Assembly (NCBI GenBank): GCA_035772405.1
Contig: JAYKKM010000048.1
Span: 3,518,501-3,582,500, forward strand
From: Chrysogorgia sp. JL179-B06
Taxonomy: Eukaryota > Cnidaria > Anthozoa > Scleralcyonacea > Chrysogorgiidae
Direction: 5' to 3'
Length of the DNA: 64,000 bases
The translations under genes were made by a program, and so were the position numbers. Shown here piece by piece: positions 1 through 12,200 of this stretch. Position 1 is the stretch's first letter. Each line of letters starts with the position of its first letter. The notes beneath the pieces were generated by a model. It was not told the origin of the DNA. It did no database searches and saw nothing but the letters and a program-made list of their open reading frames with translations.

Positions 1-958
1 ATATTTTTTAAGAAATATCACTTAAACATCTATTTATGATCTCATACTGGGTAATGTAATGCAGGGCGTCAGAAGTATTAACTTAGCCTTATTATTTATT
101 CATGATGCATCACCGCATTGAAATGAGTACAATAGTTTTACCAAAGGTCCCATAGTGTAGTGATAAGCAGCACTTCCGACAAGTGCGAAAAGACTTTCGC
201 AAGCGTATTCGCGGCCTATAGACACCCAAAAGCTCAAACAAAAACGATGAACCACGGTTAACTAAGTGCAGCAATTTATATACTTTCATGATGAACCACA
301 AACAAGGAAATAAGTAACGAACAGTAGTGATTTATTTATAGCAGTGTGGTTCATCGTGGTTCATCGTTGCAATAACCCTTTATTTGTTGGTTCATCTTTG
401 GTTTTTATTGGTTTATCGTCGCTTTTTTCTTGGTTAACTATTGTACATGTATTTTAAGTACTTTTTTCACGAAATATTTTCAAGGATATTATTTTTTGCA
501 TCAATGACGTGGTGGGCTTCGGGGCCGATTGACGCGTATAGCTCCCTCCTATTGTCCTACGTGCCGATAGCTTGGTTCTAATCCGGCATTAGCCATCTTT
601 TTCTTTTAGTTTTCCTTCATTTCACTCTCATTATTAGATTTATCCTTCATTATATTTAAGGTTATATTTAAAGGTTATTTAAGGTTATATAAGGTTATAT
701 TTAAAGTGTAGAGTTTGTGTCAAAGCTAGTGTTGGGGCAGGAATGTAATCAATTTTGTATCTGATTGACTATAGAACTACCCCATTCATTTACTCTAACC
801 GGATGCTCTTCAAATAGCCACAATGTTCTATATTTGTTTATTAATTCGCTTATAACAAGTTATTTGCAATGTCCTTGTATATTGTTATGTATTTTCGAAG
901 CAATATATTGCATTTTGTTGACATTCAAAATTCAGACTGTAGTGTTGACAAATTTGAA
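1..958. other. AT-rich stretch, no gene seen
   Basis: There is no splice-compatible TAF2 homology and no convincing coding sequence. Short direct repeats are visible: a GGTTCATCG unit near 350-400 and a TTTAAGGTTATA unit near 650-700. Confidence 0.5.
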
Positions 959-970
959 GTTTAAAAAGTG

Positions 971-1032
971 AGTCACACATGTGAAATCATATGATCACAT
1001 GTGAATATTTCACATGTGATCACATGTGAATT
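971..1032. repeat. Short palindromic CACATGTGA cluster
   Basis: CACATGTGA, itself a near-palindrome, occurs repeatedly here. Looser copies lie at 1555-1615. Its function is unknown. Confidence 0.6.
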
Positions 1033-1067
1033 TAAAAGTTAAAAAAGTTGACAGTCTTGTTATTTGG

Positions 1068-1221
1068 TAGCCTCCTCCGCAGGCAACTCTGCGGCTTCTT
1101 TTAATTTCCCGAATCAAATCGCTTCCAAGGCTGTGCGAGCAATGTGTTGGCTGAGATTACAGCCTTGGAAGCTATTTGACTCGGAGAAAAGAAGCCACAG
1201 AGTTGCCTGCGGAGGAGGCTA
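1068..1221. mobile_element. MULE-like foldback MITE with 9-bp target duplication
   Basis: The ends are inverted repeats beginning TAGCCTCCTCCGCAGGCAAC. GTTATTTGG occurs directly on both sides (1059-1067 and 1222-1230). A 9-bp duplication is typical of Mutator-like elements. At 154 bp it has no coding capacity. Confidence 0.8.
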
Positions 1222-2023
1222 GTTATTTGGGTCTAACGTAGGTGAATAGCAGACTAGACACTAGGCCTTCTATTTTGATTTTCGTGTTTTTCTAGAGAAT
1301 TCGGAGCTTATTTATACTACAGGAGCCACGTCATGCAGCGAATTTGGCCCCCAGCCCCCCCCCATAGCAGAATAGCACTTTGTCGAGATGACGTCAGTAC
1401 CCATGTTTGTCCACATTTACCCATAATTATTGCGGCCATAACAAAAGAATATAGCTCATTTACAATCATTTCTGAGGCAAATTTGGTTTGTTTGTCCGCA
1501 TTTTGAGCTATTAATAGCAACCGTTAAAGAGCTATTGTATTGAATGTGCTTTTTCACACATGTAAATATTCAGCATGTCATACATGTGATTTTGAAACAT
1601 GTGATTTTCCAAACAAGTGGGGCTTTCAGAATTAAAGTGAAAACTTTACTCACGAGGGTTCTCTAATATTTTTAACAATAATTTTCAGAAACAAATGCAG
1701 ATCTTTAGTTGGATGACCCGCCCAACAACGTCATGCAGTAATGTTAAAAGACGAAAATAATTTTTTGTATAAGACCACCTTAACAGTCAATCAAAATCGG
1801 CTTAATTGCGAAAACGCGCGTATGGAATCTTTTACTTGTAAAGAAAAAATAAAAGGAAAAAAAAATCGTTTCATATATTCTATACTATATTTTAGACGAA
1901 TGATAAAATGGTAAAATTAAACGTGCATGTGAATATCTTTTTTTAAAGATTTTAAGTTTTCTTCTACGATGTTTTATGAAGAGTTTAGACTGACCATTGT
2001 CCTAGGTAAAGTCGTTGTATATA

Positions 2024-2764
2024 ATAATAATAATAATAATTTAATAATTTATATTGCGCAGATTACATAAAATGATCAAGTGCGCATTACATGTAATGGA
2101 TTAAAATGTATAAAGATAAAAATACTAAGTGAAAGCTAATTTAAAATAATAAGTCTTAAGTTGTTTTTTAAGGAAGAGAATTCCACAGTTTCGGCGCACC
2201 CACAGCAAATGCTCTATCTCCAAGTGTAGACTTTGTTCTAATTGAAGGATAACTAAGTAATAAACTATTTGTTGATCTAAGGTTATATGGTGAACATTTA
2301 ACGTGCAGCAAGTTACTGAGATATTCTGGGGCTAATCCATGTATGGCCTTATAAGTTATTAAAAGAACTTTAAAATGTATTCGAAACATTATGGGCAGCC
2401 AGTGCAATTCACGAAGAAGAGGTGTAATATGACAATATCTAGGTGTGTTATAGATTAGCCTAGCGGATGCATTATTAAGTACTCTTTGAAGCTTGTGCAC
2501 TTGACAGTCTGCAAGACCATATACAGGTAGCAGACTATTACAATAGTCAATGCGGCATGTTATAAACGCATGAACTAGACTCTTTGCAGCATCCACTGGT
2601 AAGTATTTACGAATCCGCTTGATGTTATGGAGGTGGTAAAACGCTGAGCTACACATTTTGCTAATGTGATTTGACATGGTAAGGTTAGTATCCATCCATG
2701 CACCAAGGTTTCGAACAACTGGAACTGGTCGAATCTCAGACGTTCCAACCACGATATAAAGCTA
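2024..2764 (-). mobile_element. 5'-truncated LINE (CR1/L2-type) with 21-bp target duplication
   Basis: Minus frame 2752-2168 encodes the C-terminal end of a LINE polymerase: HAFITCRIDYCNSLL, LLRELHWLPI, KAIHGLAPEYL and APKLWNSLP are all standard in CR1/L2-type ORF2 tails. The 3' end is an (AAT)n tract at the low-coordinate side. The same 21-bp sequence (beginning TAGGTAAAGTCGTTG) flanks both sides at 2003-2023 and 2765-2785, so the insertion boundaries are precise. The catalytic RT core was lost by 5' truncation. Confidence 0.87.
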
Positions 2765-2999
2765 TAGGTAAAGTCGTTGTATATAAAGCTATAGCTAAAG
2801 TATATAGTTGTTTGTGTCCTAAACTTACTCGCTCGTAACTCGCTCGGCATTCGTTTAACGACACAAACAACTCGTGAATATAGTCACCAACAACAGTCAC
2901 CAACGTCGTCACCAACAATAGTCTTTCTCAAGACTACAACAACCTGGACGATCAACTTCACACATATAATAAATCCGTACATCGCACCAGGCAGTAACC

Positions 3000-4150
3000 T
3001 ATAATTTTTTCATACCATGTAAGAGATAGATAAAAATAGTATACCATACCAACCTTACTCTCCTCAGAAAGCTTCACAGTTTGATTTCCTTCACTACAGC
3101 GTGTACAAGAGTAAAATTAAATATTTGCATTAAATATTTGCATTTAAATGAATATACTGTAATAGTGCAACTGTAAAAAAGAGCTGCTTTTTAACATTAG
3201 GTTTTCACAACATTAACCTCTTGGAAAACAGTGTGACCACAGGGGGTGATACAAGAAAGCTCAGGAATCCCCTGGGTGTTAATCTCGACCGGCGTGAATT
3301 CAAAAGAGAGGTGCAGGGTTCAAAGTAGAGATTTAGTTTGAATATATATTGCAATATATATTGGTTTTAGATTGGTTTAATTTGACGTTACCGTTGTGGT
3401 TGCGAAGTCCGGCATTTGAGAAGCAAAGATGGTTGTACGAAACCTGGATATCCGGTGATTCGCATCCAACGCGGATTGCTAGCAAACCTAGGACAGATAC
3501 GATTTATCCGCCGGATATATATATGTATATATATAATTTAATATATAGTTTAATATTTATATAATTTTTATTTATATAATTTACCAGATGAGAGGTCCGT
3601 TTCGAAAAATATTTGCCAGTGGTTTCAGATACTGGCCGAGGGTCGTTTATGAGACCGAGGGAAAAAAAATTTTTACTGGGAATATTTTACCGTTTTTGCA
3701 AAATTCTCGCGACGACTCATTCATGAGGATGTGCAGCGAACACTCCATTATATATTACAATCATCCTCTGGGAAACAGGAAGATACATTTTACTGAAATT
3801 AAATTTAAGTGAAAAAATCTATGATTATGATTATGGAGATTGTCGTTGGTAAGCGTTTTCGTCGTGTTCAAGAACATTTTTTAAGATTCCATTTCAGTAA
3901 GATTTAAAATTTTCAAATATATTTCAAAAGACGGGAAAGTAAACTTGAATAAAACGATGTGATGAAAGAAACCAAAAGAGGTGAATTAATTGGCAAATTT
4001 CCAAACAGATTAATCAACGTAGACATCAAAACGACAAAAGGTTTTACTTTAGAGAAGCCTACCTGTCCGTGTTAATTAAGGGTACTGTCGCAGTTATAGT
4101 ATTAACCAATCCACTTATGATTGCACTCACATAATAACTGTCAGAATACT
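3000..4150. other. No gene seen
   Basis: This is AT-rich sequence with a TATATA run near 3520-3585. The open frames here (for example 3588-3812) show no recognisable motif. Confidence 0.4.
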
Positions 4151-4187
4151 GAATGGAAAGGAAAAATATGTCAGCTAATTACCAGTA

Positions 4188-4796
4188 CAGGAGGCATGTT
4201 GTAAAACATGGACTGGACTGGACTGGACTGATAAAACATGGACTGATCAAACATGGACTGATCAAACATGGACTGGTAAAACATGGACTGATAAAACATG
4301 GAATGATAAAACATGGACTGATAAAACATGGACTGATAAAACATGGACTGATCAAACATGGACTGATAAAACATGGACTGGTAAAACATGGACTGATCAA
4401 ACATGGACTGATCAAACATGGACTGATAAAACATGGACTGATAAAACATGGACTGATAAAACATGGACTGATAAAACATGGACTGATAAAACATGGACTG
4501 ATAAAACATGGACTGATAAAACATGGACTGGTAAAACATGGAGGGTTAGGATCTTTGTTGTTTTGGGGTTAGCGATTATTTGTTAATGTAGACATCATAC
4601 ATTCACAGCTACACGTTACATGTTTTACCAGTCCATGTTTTATAACAAATAATCACTAACCCCAAAACAACAAAGATCCTAACCCTCCATGTTTTATCAG
4701 TCCATGTTTTATCAGTCCAGTCCAGTCCAGTACAGTCCAGTCCAGTACAGTCCAGTACAGTACAGTCCAGTCCATGTTTTACAACATGCCAGTACA
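4188..4796. repeat. Foldback with 15-bp minisatellite in one arm
   Basis: The outer arms are inverted copies around GGCATGTTGTAAAACATGGAC (left) and its complement at 4765-4796. The left arm holds about 21 copies of a 15-bp unit (ATAAAACATGGACTG, 4230-4540), which makes a spurious LIKHG-repeat frame. The inner arms (4541-4586 and 4641-4688) are inverted copies of a telomere-like cassette (AGGGTTAGGATCTTTGTTG). The right arm has a degenerate CCAGT array instead of the full minisatellite. Confidence 0.85.
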
Positions 4797-5247
4797 GGAC
4801 GACGCATGGGACGACGACGTAAGGTATCGTTATAATGAATATAGGCCATTCGAAAAACGAATGACAGATAAGGGCAATTTTGTTGAGTACATGACAGCGT
4901 TGAAAAAATCTATTGAACTAATTCGATTGCTTGATACCAGTGTACGAAACGGATATTTGACGATTCGTCCAATTGCCGATTTTTCAATGTCTTTCCTCTA
5001 AGAATGACTAACGGCAACAAAGCGTTGATTGTTTGAAGACGCGATGATAGTATTACATGGCCTACAAAACTAAAGGTAAAGGGTAACAGACACATCTTAA
5101 ATATATTTTCGTGGTTGCTGAATGCTAAAACATTTTCGTCGCTGCTTATAAAACGCAGATTACTGGAAAAAGCCATGTTACATGCACTGCTTTTATTACC
5201 TTGTTAGAACTTAAAAAACTAATTAAAGAGCTTCTTCTTTTAGTTTT

Positions 5248-5556
5248 GCCATGCATAGTCAATCGAGATATGGTCTGGAAACTCAGCTAAAGTCTTTGTT
5301 CTATCTTTTTGTTCGTCTTTATGCAATTTTGTGCACGGTGCACGGTCACTGAACCTATTGTATTTTAGTATAATGAAGCAATCATCCAATAGTATCGTTT
5401 GGGTTTAATCGCTCAACCGTGTTGTTTAAATATTAATAAACCTAAAACAAAGGATGTGCACGGTGTAAGGTACGGTTCAACATCAAAACGTAGCTCATAA
5501 TAGTCGCTTTGAATTTTGCCGAGTTTCCAGACCATATCTCGATTGACTATGGTTTT
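5248..5556. mobile_element. Foldback MITE
   Basis: Inverted arms of about 35 bp (ATAGTCAATCGAGATATGGT at the left, complement at 5521-5552) enclose about 230 bp. One arm alone recurs at 10171-10206, so it is a dispersed family. There is no coding sequence. Confidence 0.7.
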
Positions 5557-5631
5557 CCTAAACATGCAACCTGATCAACAGCTGTTGAGCTTGTTTGTCT
5601 CGTCCGCTTTTGTTGACGTACTCAGTGGGGG

Positions 5632-5830
5632 CTTCGTTGGTCTGGTAGTCAGGGCCACTGCCTCCCACCTCTGAGGTCAAGAGTTCGAATCCTGTGTTCG
5701 AACATTTGATCGCACGTGGAAAGAGTTAGTCAACACTCTGCCGAAAGTCGTGGGTTTTCTCCGGGTTCTCCGGTTTCCTCCCACAGGGATGTTGACAGGG
5801 CGGGTTAGGATAAATAGTTAGGAAAACTAA
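5632..5830 (+). mobile_element. tRNA-derived SINE
   Basis: The head carries a B-box-like AGTTCGAATCC near 5688. It is followed by a body with GTGGGTTTTCTCCGGGTTCT and CCGGTTTCCTCCCACAG, a block common in marine invertebrate tRNA-SINEs, and an A-rich tail. The A box is weak. Confidence 0.65.
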
Positions 5831-6112
5831 TGATGATAAAAACTGTAAAAATAAATAGCTAAGGTTAATTGATTGGAGTACTGGATACTAGGTACTGAAT
5901 ATAATAGAATAAATTGTCGATGTTGTAAAGCGCATTTGATCATATTACACATGCTAATTTGCGCTATATAAATAATAAACATTAAATAATAAACATTAAC
6001 ATTAATTAAAGGTGTCGTTAGGCCTTTCTTAAAGCAGACGGCCACAAAGGAAATATTAATAAATAAATAAATAAATAAATAAAATACATCCTTGATATTA
6101 CTTTGATATTAC

Positions 6113-6223
6113 CTTGTTTAATCGATTGTCATTGTATTTTAATAGGTCAAAAAGGAACTGCACAACAGCTTTAGGACATTGTGAGTGAACATCTCTACAA
6201 AAACCAATACAAGAAACCAGCGC
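6113..6223 (-). CDS. TAF2: TAF2 exon 18 (last visible)
   Basis: This is 37 codons in phase 0. [14 protein letters not shown] and [14 protein letters not shown] match human RDVHNLCPKEVLTF and ILDLIKYNDNRKNK. The acceptor is TTATTTTCAG and the donor is AAG|GTAATA. The next exon (human ...NYYRAEMIDAL) was looked for in 1-6112 and not seen, so it should lie to the left of this window. Confidence 0.94.
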
Positions 6224-9200
6224 CTGAAAATAAAAAATCCACCAGTTACTTCTTACAATACCAGGAGGCTGAGTTTTTTGAAAGGAGGCTGAGTGCAAAA
6301 CATTTCAAGAATAAATCAATTCCACGCAAACGGCTTGTAACTGCTGTCATATAAATTAAGCACTGATTTCACGCCCTTTTGTATCTAACCGCGCGCAAGT
6401 GTTTGAGGGAGTTTCTTTAAAGTGCTTATAAACCCAAAATGGGTTTTTGGTGATTCGGATAGAGCATAAAAAGTTAGTTAATAAGTTCTGGATTAGTTTT
6501 TGCGTTAAACTTTTAGTTTCGGAGATATAACGGCTCAAACATGCAAATTGTGCCATTTTTTGGAAAAAGTAGCGCCACTGCAAAATAACACACAGGAACC
6601 TGGATCCGAGGAACCCATCTTCAACAACAACTAGGCTGTTGTATAGGAGAAGACAGCTATCTTAAGAGTTTTTATTGAAAAATGCCCAAACGATGTGTCT
6701 TTACGATGTTACCTTGTCTACTCGAATTGTAATATATTTTTATAAGTATTGAAACATAACACGTTCCTCGGATCCAGTCTCCCGGCCTGCGCTACTTTTT
6801 TTCACAAATTGTGACTTTGAGCCCTTATACCGAAACTAAAAGTTTAACGCAAAAACTAATCTAGAACTTATTAACTAACTTTTTATGCTCTATCCGAATC
6901 ACCAATAACCCATTTTGGGTTTATAAGAAATTATTTCGAGCTAAAGAATTGTTTAGAAATGTGTATAAAAATTAGCCTACAGACCTATTGTTTGGTCAGA
7001 AATGTGCAGTATTACTTTTTTAAAGGGAAATGTAGTCAAATAAATTTTAATTAAAACCCTTTAAGGGATATGGCAATATAAATTAACTTTGTCTCATTTG
7101 AAAGAACTCGTAAAATGGTATAAGAAGACCTTTTACAATTTTTCTGTATCTGTCTTGGTTTTTGAAATATTTCCGATAATTATGACAAAAGACTACAATC
7201 CGCCATCTTGTTGTAATATTTGACCTAATTAACCAGGAAATTGGTGACGTCACAAGCAGGGTAAACCTGATGAAACTACTCCATAGGTGACCGAATTTCC
7301 ACTGAAGGCTTCTTAAAATGTTGTGGGCCAATTGAAAATGGAAATAGTGCAACATAATGTCGTAAGGTTGGCAAGATAAAAATTTCACTTTACCCTACTT
7401 ATGACGTCACATTATATTGCCATATCCCTTCAAGTATAATGTTTAGAAGTGTCGATAGTTTTACGGTATCTGCTCTTGTGCTAGAGAAATAACGTTTTCA
7501 TGCTCGTATTTTAAGCTTCTAGATGGACGCGCCGCCATTTTAGAGTTTGTTCAACAACTCGATGTAAAAATAAACAATAATAACATCAATAAATAATAAT
7601 AATAATAATAATAATAATTCAAACCGACAAAAGGATTGATCATAATTGACCGGATATTGTGGTCATACGAAAGAAGGATCGAAGCTGCCAATTAATAGAC
7701 GTGGCTTGCCCAGGAGATAGTAGGGTGGTGGAGAAGGAGCAAGAAAAGGTAAACAAGTACGTGGACCTGGCGATTGAAGTGAAGGCGCTGTGGAAGTTAA
7801 AGGAGATTAAGATCGTGCCTATTGTGATAGGTGATTAGGAACTGTCTCCGTTAACCTGAAGGGGTATTTGAAAAACATAAATGTGTCCATAGGAGTGGAT
7901 GTGATTCAGAAGACAGTGTTATGGGGATCAGCCCGAATCCTCAGAAGAACCCTCACGATCTAAGGCAGCTGGTTGCTGCCCGACGGAGGAGTTTCCAGTG
8001 TCTATTTACACTGTGATTATATGACAAAATAATAATAATAATAATAATAATAAATAATAATAATAATAATCCATGTATAATTAAAATAAATAATAATAAA
8101 TACATACAGCAAGCAAAATATTAAGCTATCTTATTGCATATATTTATATAAAGCATCGTTAGTTTAAAAAAAGAAACGTGGTTACTTACCTTTTGTACGA
8201 AATAATCAATAAAATTGGAGAAGTCATTGTATCTAACTATGGTGGAACATGCTTGAGACCCAAACATATCTTGAAATAAGGAGATCATCGACGTATGAAT
8301 ATTCCACGCTTCATCACTAACATTACTGAGCTGAAACAACGAAAAACGATAACTTAGGTTATTGTAGTCTTAAGGTTACTGGAGACCTTCGCGGGTCAAA
8401 AATGAAGAAAAAATTTTTTTAGCTTTAAATGTGGCAGTTTGCTAAATCTTTTGTACAGGAAATGTTTTTCAATTTTTTTTTAAATTCTTAGCAGCAAAAA
8501 TGACACTCTTTTGCACACGAAGAGATTTGCATAAGAAATTATTACTTCAATTTTTAATTTCAAATTTTAATTCTTCATCGTTTTAAAGCCTTTTTCGCAA
8601 GTCTCTTTGGCTTGAGTCTCGCTGAAAAAAAGTAAAATCGCGATAACTTTTTAAGTATTCGGAATTTTGAAAATCCCAGAGACCGTTTTGTAAAACAGAC
8701 GATTCCGATTTGACTCATATCTAAATGAATGCAAAACTCCAAACTTGCGCGACGCTTTAGCTTCTTGAACCGGGGAGTTAGTTCTTGAACCGGGGAGTTA
8801 GTTATGTTTATATATTTTCCATTAATACACATAGCGCTATGTTTCCCCCAAAACACACCGCGAAGGTCTACAGTAACCTTAAGAAAGACTGTTCATGTTG
8901 GGAAATCTGACAAGTACAGTACTCTACAGTCTACATTTGACTCTGATGATGGTCCGCCGTCCTCAACATGCAACAAAAAAACTAAAATGGCTTTAGAGAC
9001 ACAGCTCCATCAGTAATCTTAGCACAGGATAATCTCAGACCAGCATGTATGTTCATGATATGCGAAAACAGCCGTGTACTTTGTGCTCGTACCTTCCCCA
9101 AAGAGCGTCACTCTGTGACTCGACTGGAAAAATTCCATATTGAGACGTCATTATGTCCTGAATTTGGGCATCTATTCTGATTGGCTACTTCATTACTATT

Positions 9201-12200
9201 CGCATAAATTAAATACGGCTATTCAACATGGATTTGAAGGACATTTTATTACCAAAATAAAATCAATCACGGCGTGCGTATAGTAAACATTTTATAAACA
9301 GTTTCATAAAATAACAAATGTCTTACGCAGGATCTTAGTACAGAGATTCTCATCAAAACGGAAAGCTGACCAATCACAGCGTGAGAGATATGGATGTGAT
9401 AGATGGGAGGTTTGCAGCCGTTTCCATGCCCACATTGCGAGAAAAATGCAAGTAAAACGGAGGATTGACAAACCATATACGATGAAGCATATTGACGAAG
9501 TCGAAGCGAAGGAAACTGCGAAGATCGCCATGTTATATCTGAGGTAGATAGTATGCTGGAAGATATCAGAAATCTTCGTCAATGCAAACAATATGAAGTA
9601 AATGGTTTGAACCTAGGAGTATCATTAGATGTGTGAAGTTGATCGTACAGGTTGTTGTAGTCTTGAGAAAGACTATTGTTGGTTACTAACGTTTCGACGG
9701 CCTCAGCGGCGGTCATCTTCATTCTTCACAGTCAAGTAAAGCGTGTTTGTCAGGTTGGCCTATATATATATATATGTCTGGTTCATTACGTCATAGTTTG
9801 TTCGTGTCATAATCAATGTGAGTGGGTGTTGCGTCATGCGTGGGTGTATTGTTTGTCGGTAGGTCTATTGTTCGTTGGTGTGTGCGAAGAAGTCTTTTGT
9901 ATGGTGTTGGTAATTGTTGTGATCTGTTAAGTGGTTTATGTTCCAAGTTGGCATACCAACTTTCTAATGTAAGTCGCTGTTTGTAGTTTGTGTTAAAGGC
10001 GATACATTCAGCCGAGTCCCAGTCAATATCGTGTTTTGTTTGTACGTGGTATCAGCTATGTGATTAGTCCTGTCCCCGTTTCTAGTAGCTCGTTTGTGTT
10101 CAGCTAGTCTGATTTCTGATTTTTAGGTTTTAAAAATCAGACTAGCTCAGTTTTTAACAGCTTTCAGTTTGCCGAATTTCCAGATCATAGCTCGATTGAC
10201 TATGTTCTCACATAGATCGGCGATCGCCACTGATAAAGACACTATATGGTGTCGTAAACGTAAATATTGGACAGTAAACATAACGTTTAATGACTTTTAA
10301 GCTAGAATATTGTTGATTTAATATTTTTAGCTGTTGGCTTGTCATTTTATGTATACAGTAGTATCATAACAGGTAATTAGTAGAAAGCTGTAAATTGGTA
10401 ACACCTACAGCTAGTTATAGTTGTCGTTAGATTATTACCTTGGCTAGCTTTTCGATTGCTTGAAGTCGGACTTTGTAAAAACATTCCTTCTGCTTCGCTA
10501 TATCAATATAAGCTTCCATTGTTTGGCGTGTGGGAAATCCTTTTAAATTCTCAATAGCCTTTAAAAAACAAAGTGATGACTTATTGCAAAACCATTTACT
10601 ACAAGCGTGCACTGTATACTATAACAAAATAAAGGCATGTTGATGTGATACGAGGCCTTCATTTTTGACGAATTTTAAGTAGTTTTTATCACAAAAAGAA
10701 GTAAAAAATCAAGTTATGCCGAGTGCTTTGCTAGCTTCTCGAGTGTTTCTTAACTTCCCTCGTCGACACATTATTTCTTAATTATAATGCGAATAAAGCA
10801 CGTAGGTTATACAACGTCGAGGGAGGCCGGAGTAGTATGGGGTGCCGAATGTCCGAAAATTATATTTCTTTATTATTATGACAAAATTATTTGATATAAC
10901 ATCATTTTTGTTAAATAATTAAGTTAATGGCAATTCTCATTGTTTAAAATAATTTTTCTAACTAAAAAAAATATTTTATATAATGTTTTATATAATTTTT
11001 CAGTTGTTTTGCATTGTATTTAATAAAATGTTTTGAGTATTCATATTACAGTATATGATATAATAATACTTGTTTCTACAACTGTAATTATTTCAAATAC
11101 ACATTTTAGCCAAATTAATTATGTCATAAAATGTATATTATATCATATAATGCATATAATATAATATAATATAATACAATGCTTCAGTTATATCATATAA
11201 TATAAATTATATGAAATAATTGACATTATATCGTATAATGCATTATATATGTTAGGGTTCGGGTTGGGTTAGGATCTAAGTTGTTTTGGGGTTAGTTTCT
11301 TCGCCACCGATAATATAATATAAATTATATCATACAATGCATTATATCATATAATCCATTATATGATATAACTACTAGTTAAAGATGCTGATTAAATATT
11401 AATTTCTTTTGAATTTTCTTCATGAATTATTAATGAATTTTACAACACAAGATAAAACATTGATTAATAAAATATCAATGTTTTATCAAAGTTAACTTGC
11501 TCAAATTGAGCTTTTTCGGAGTTAAAATAATTTGTTTGTACCGTTTCTACAACTTCCAAACAAAGTATGTATTATATATTCTATTTATTTTACAAGTTCG
11601 TCAAAATATTCGCGGTCGCGTTTATGGGCAGTTACAACGGCTCGCCATTGTAACTACCCATAAACATCGGCCGCTCATGTTTTAACTACTAACAATAATT
11701 TAACTAATTTTTTTAACTAATTTAATGTTTTAACTACTAACAATAATTCATAACAATTTTTAAAAATGATAAAGTTACAATTATTATCTAATAAAGTGAT
11801 TAAGAAATTGTTGCTGGCTAAAAACATGATCCATAATGAATTCAATGAATAATGAATTCCACAATGAATTCCTTCAAATCTCACATAATTAATCAATTAT
11901 ACAATGTAATATATTGTACTGTTGATAGTTTTGTTTACTGTGGTTTGGTTGGAATCTGGCAGTTATATTGCCTTATATTGCCAAACTTTAGCCAAGCTAT
12001 ATTCAAAACCCTGCTTTTATATATATATAAATACTGTGTGTACATCTCTTAATCCAACCTCGTACCCGGGATCTTGTCTCCACGGAGATGAGATCCTGGG
12101 TACAAGGTTGCTATTAATCCAATTTAATATATAATTCTTTCCTTTCTTTCCTTTAATTGTAAATACCTATAAAATTTATTTGAATTTGTTTGACTGTATA

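Noticed and set aside
4153..4572. Open frame encoding a LIKHG-repeat protein (also MFYQS repeats on the other strand)
   Set aside because: It is a by-product of a 15-bp minisatellite; all frames of such an array stay open.
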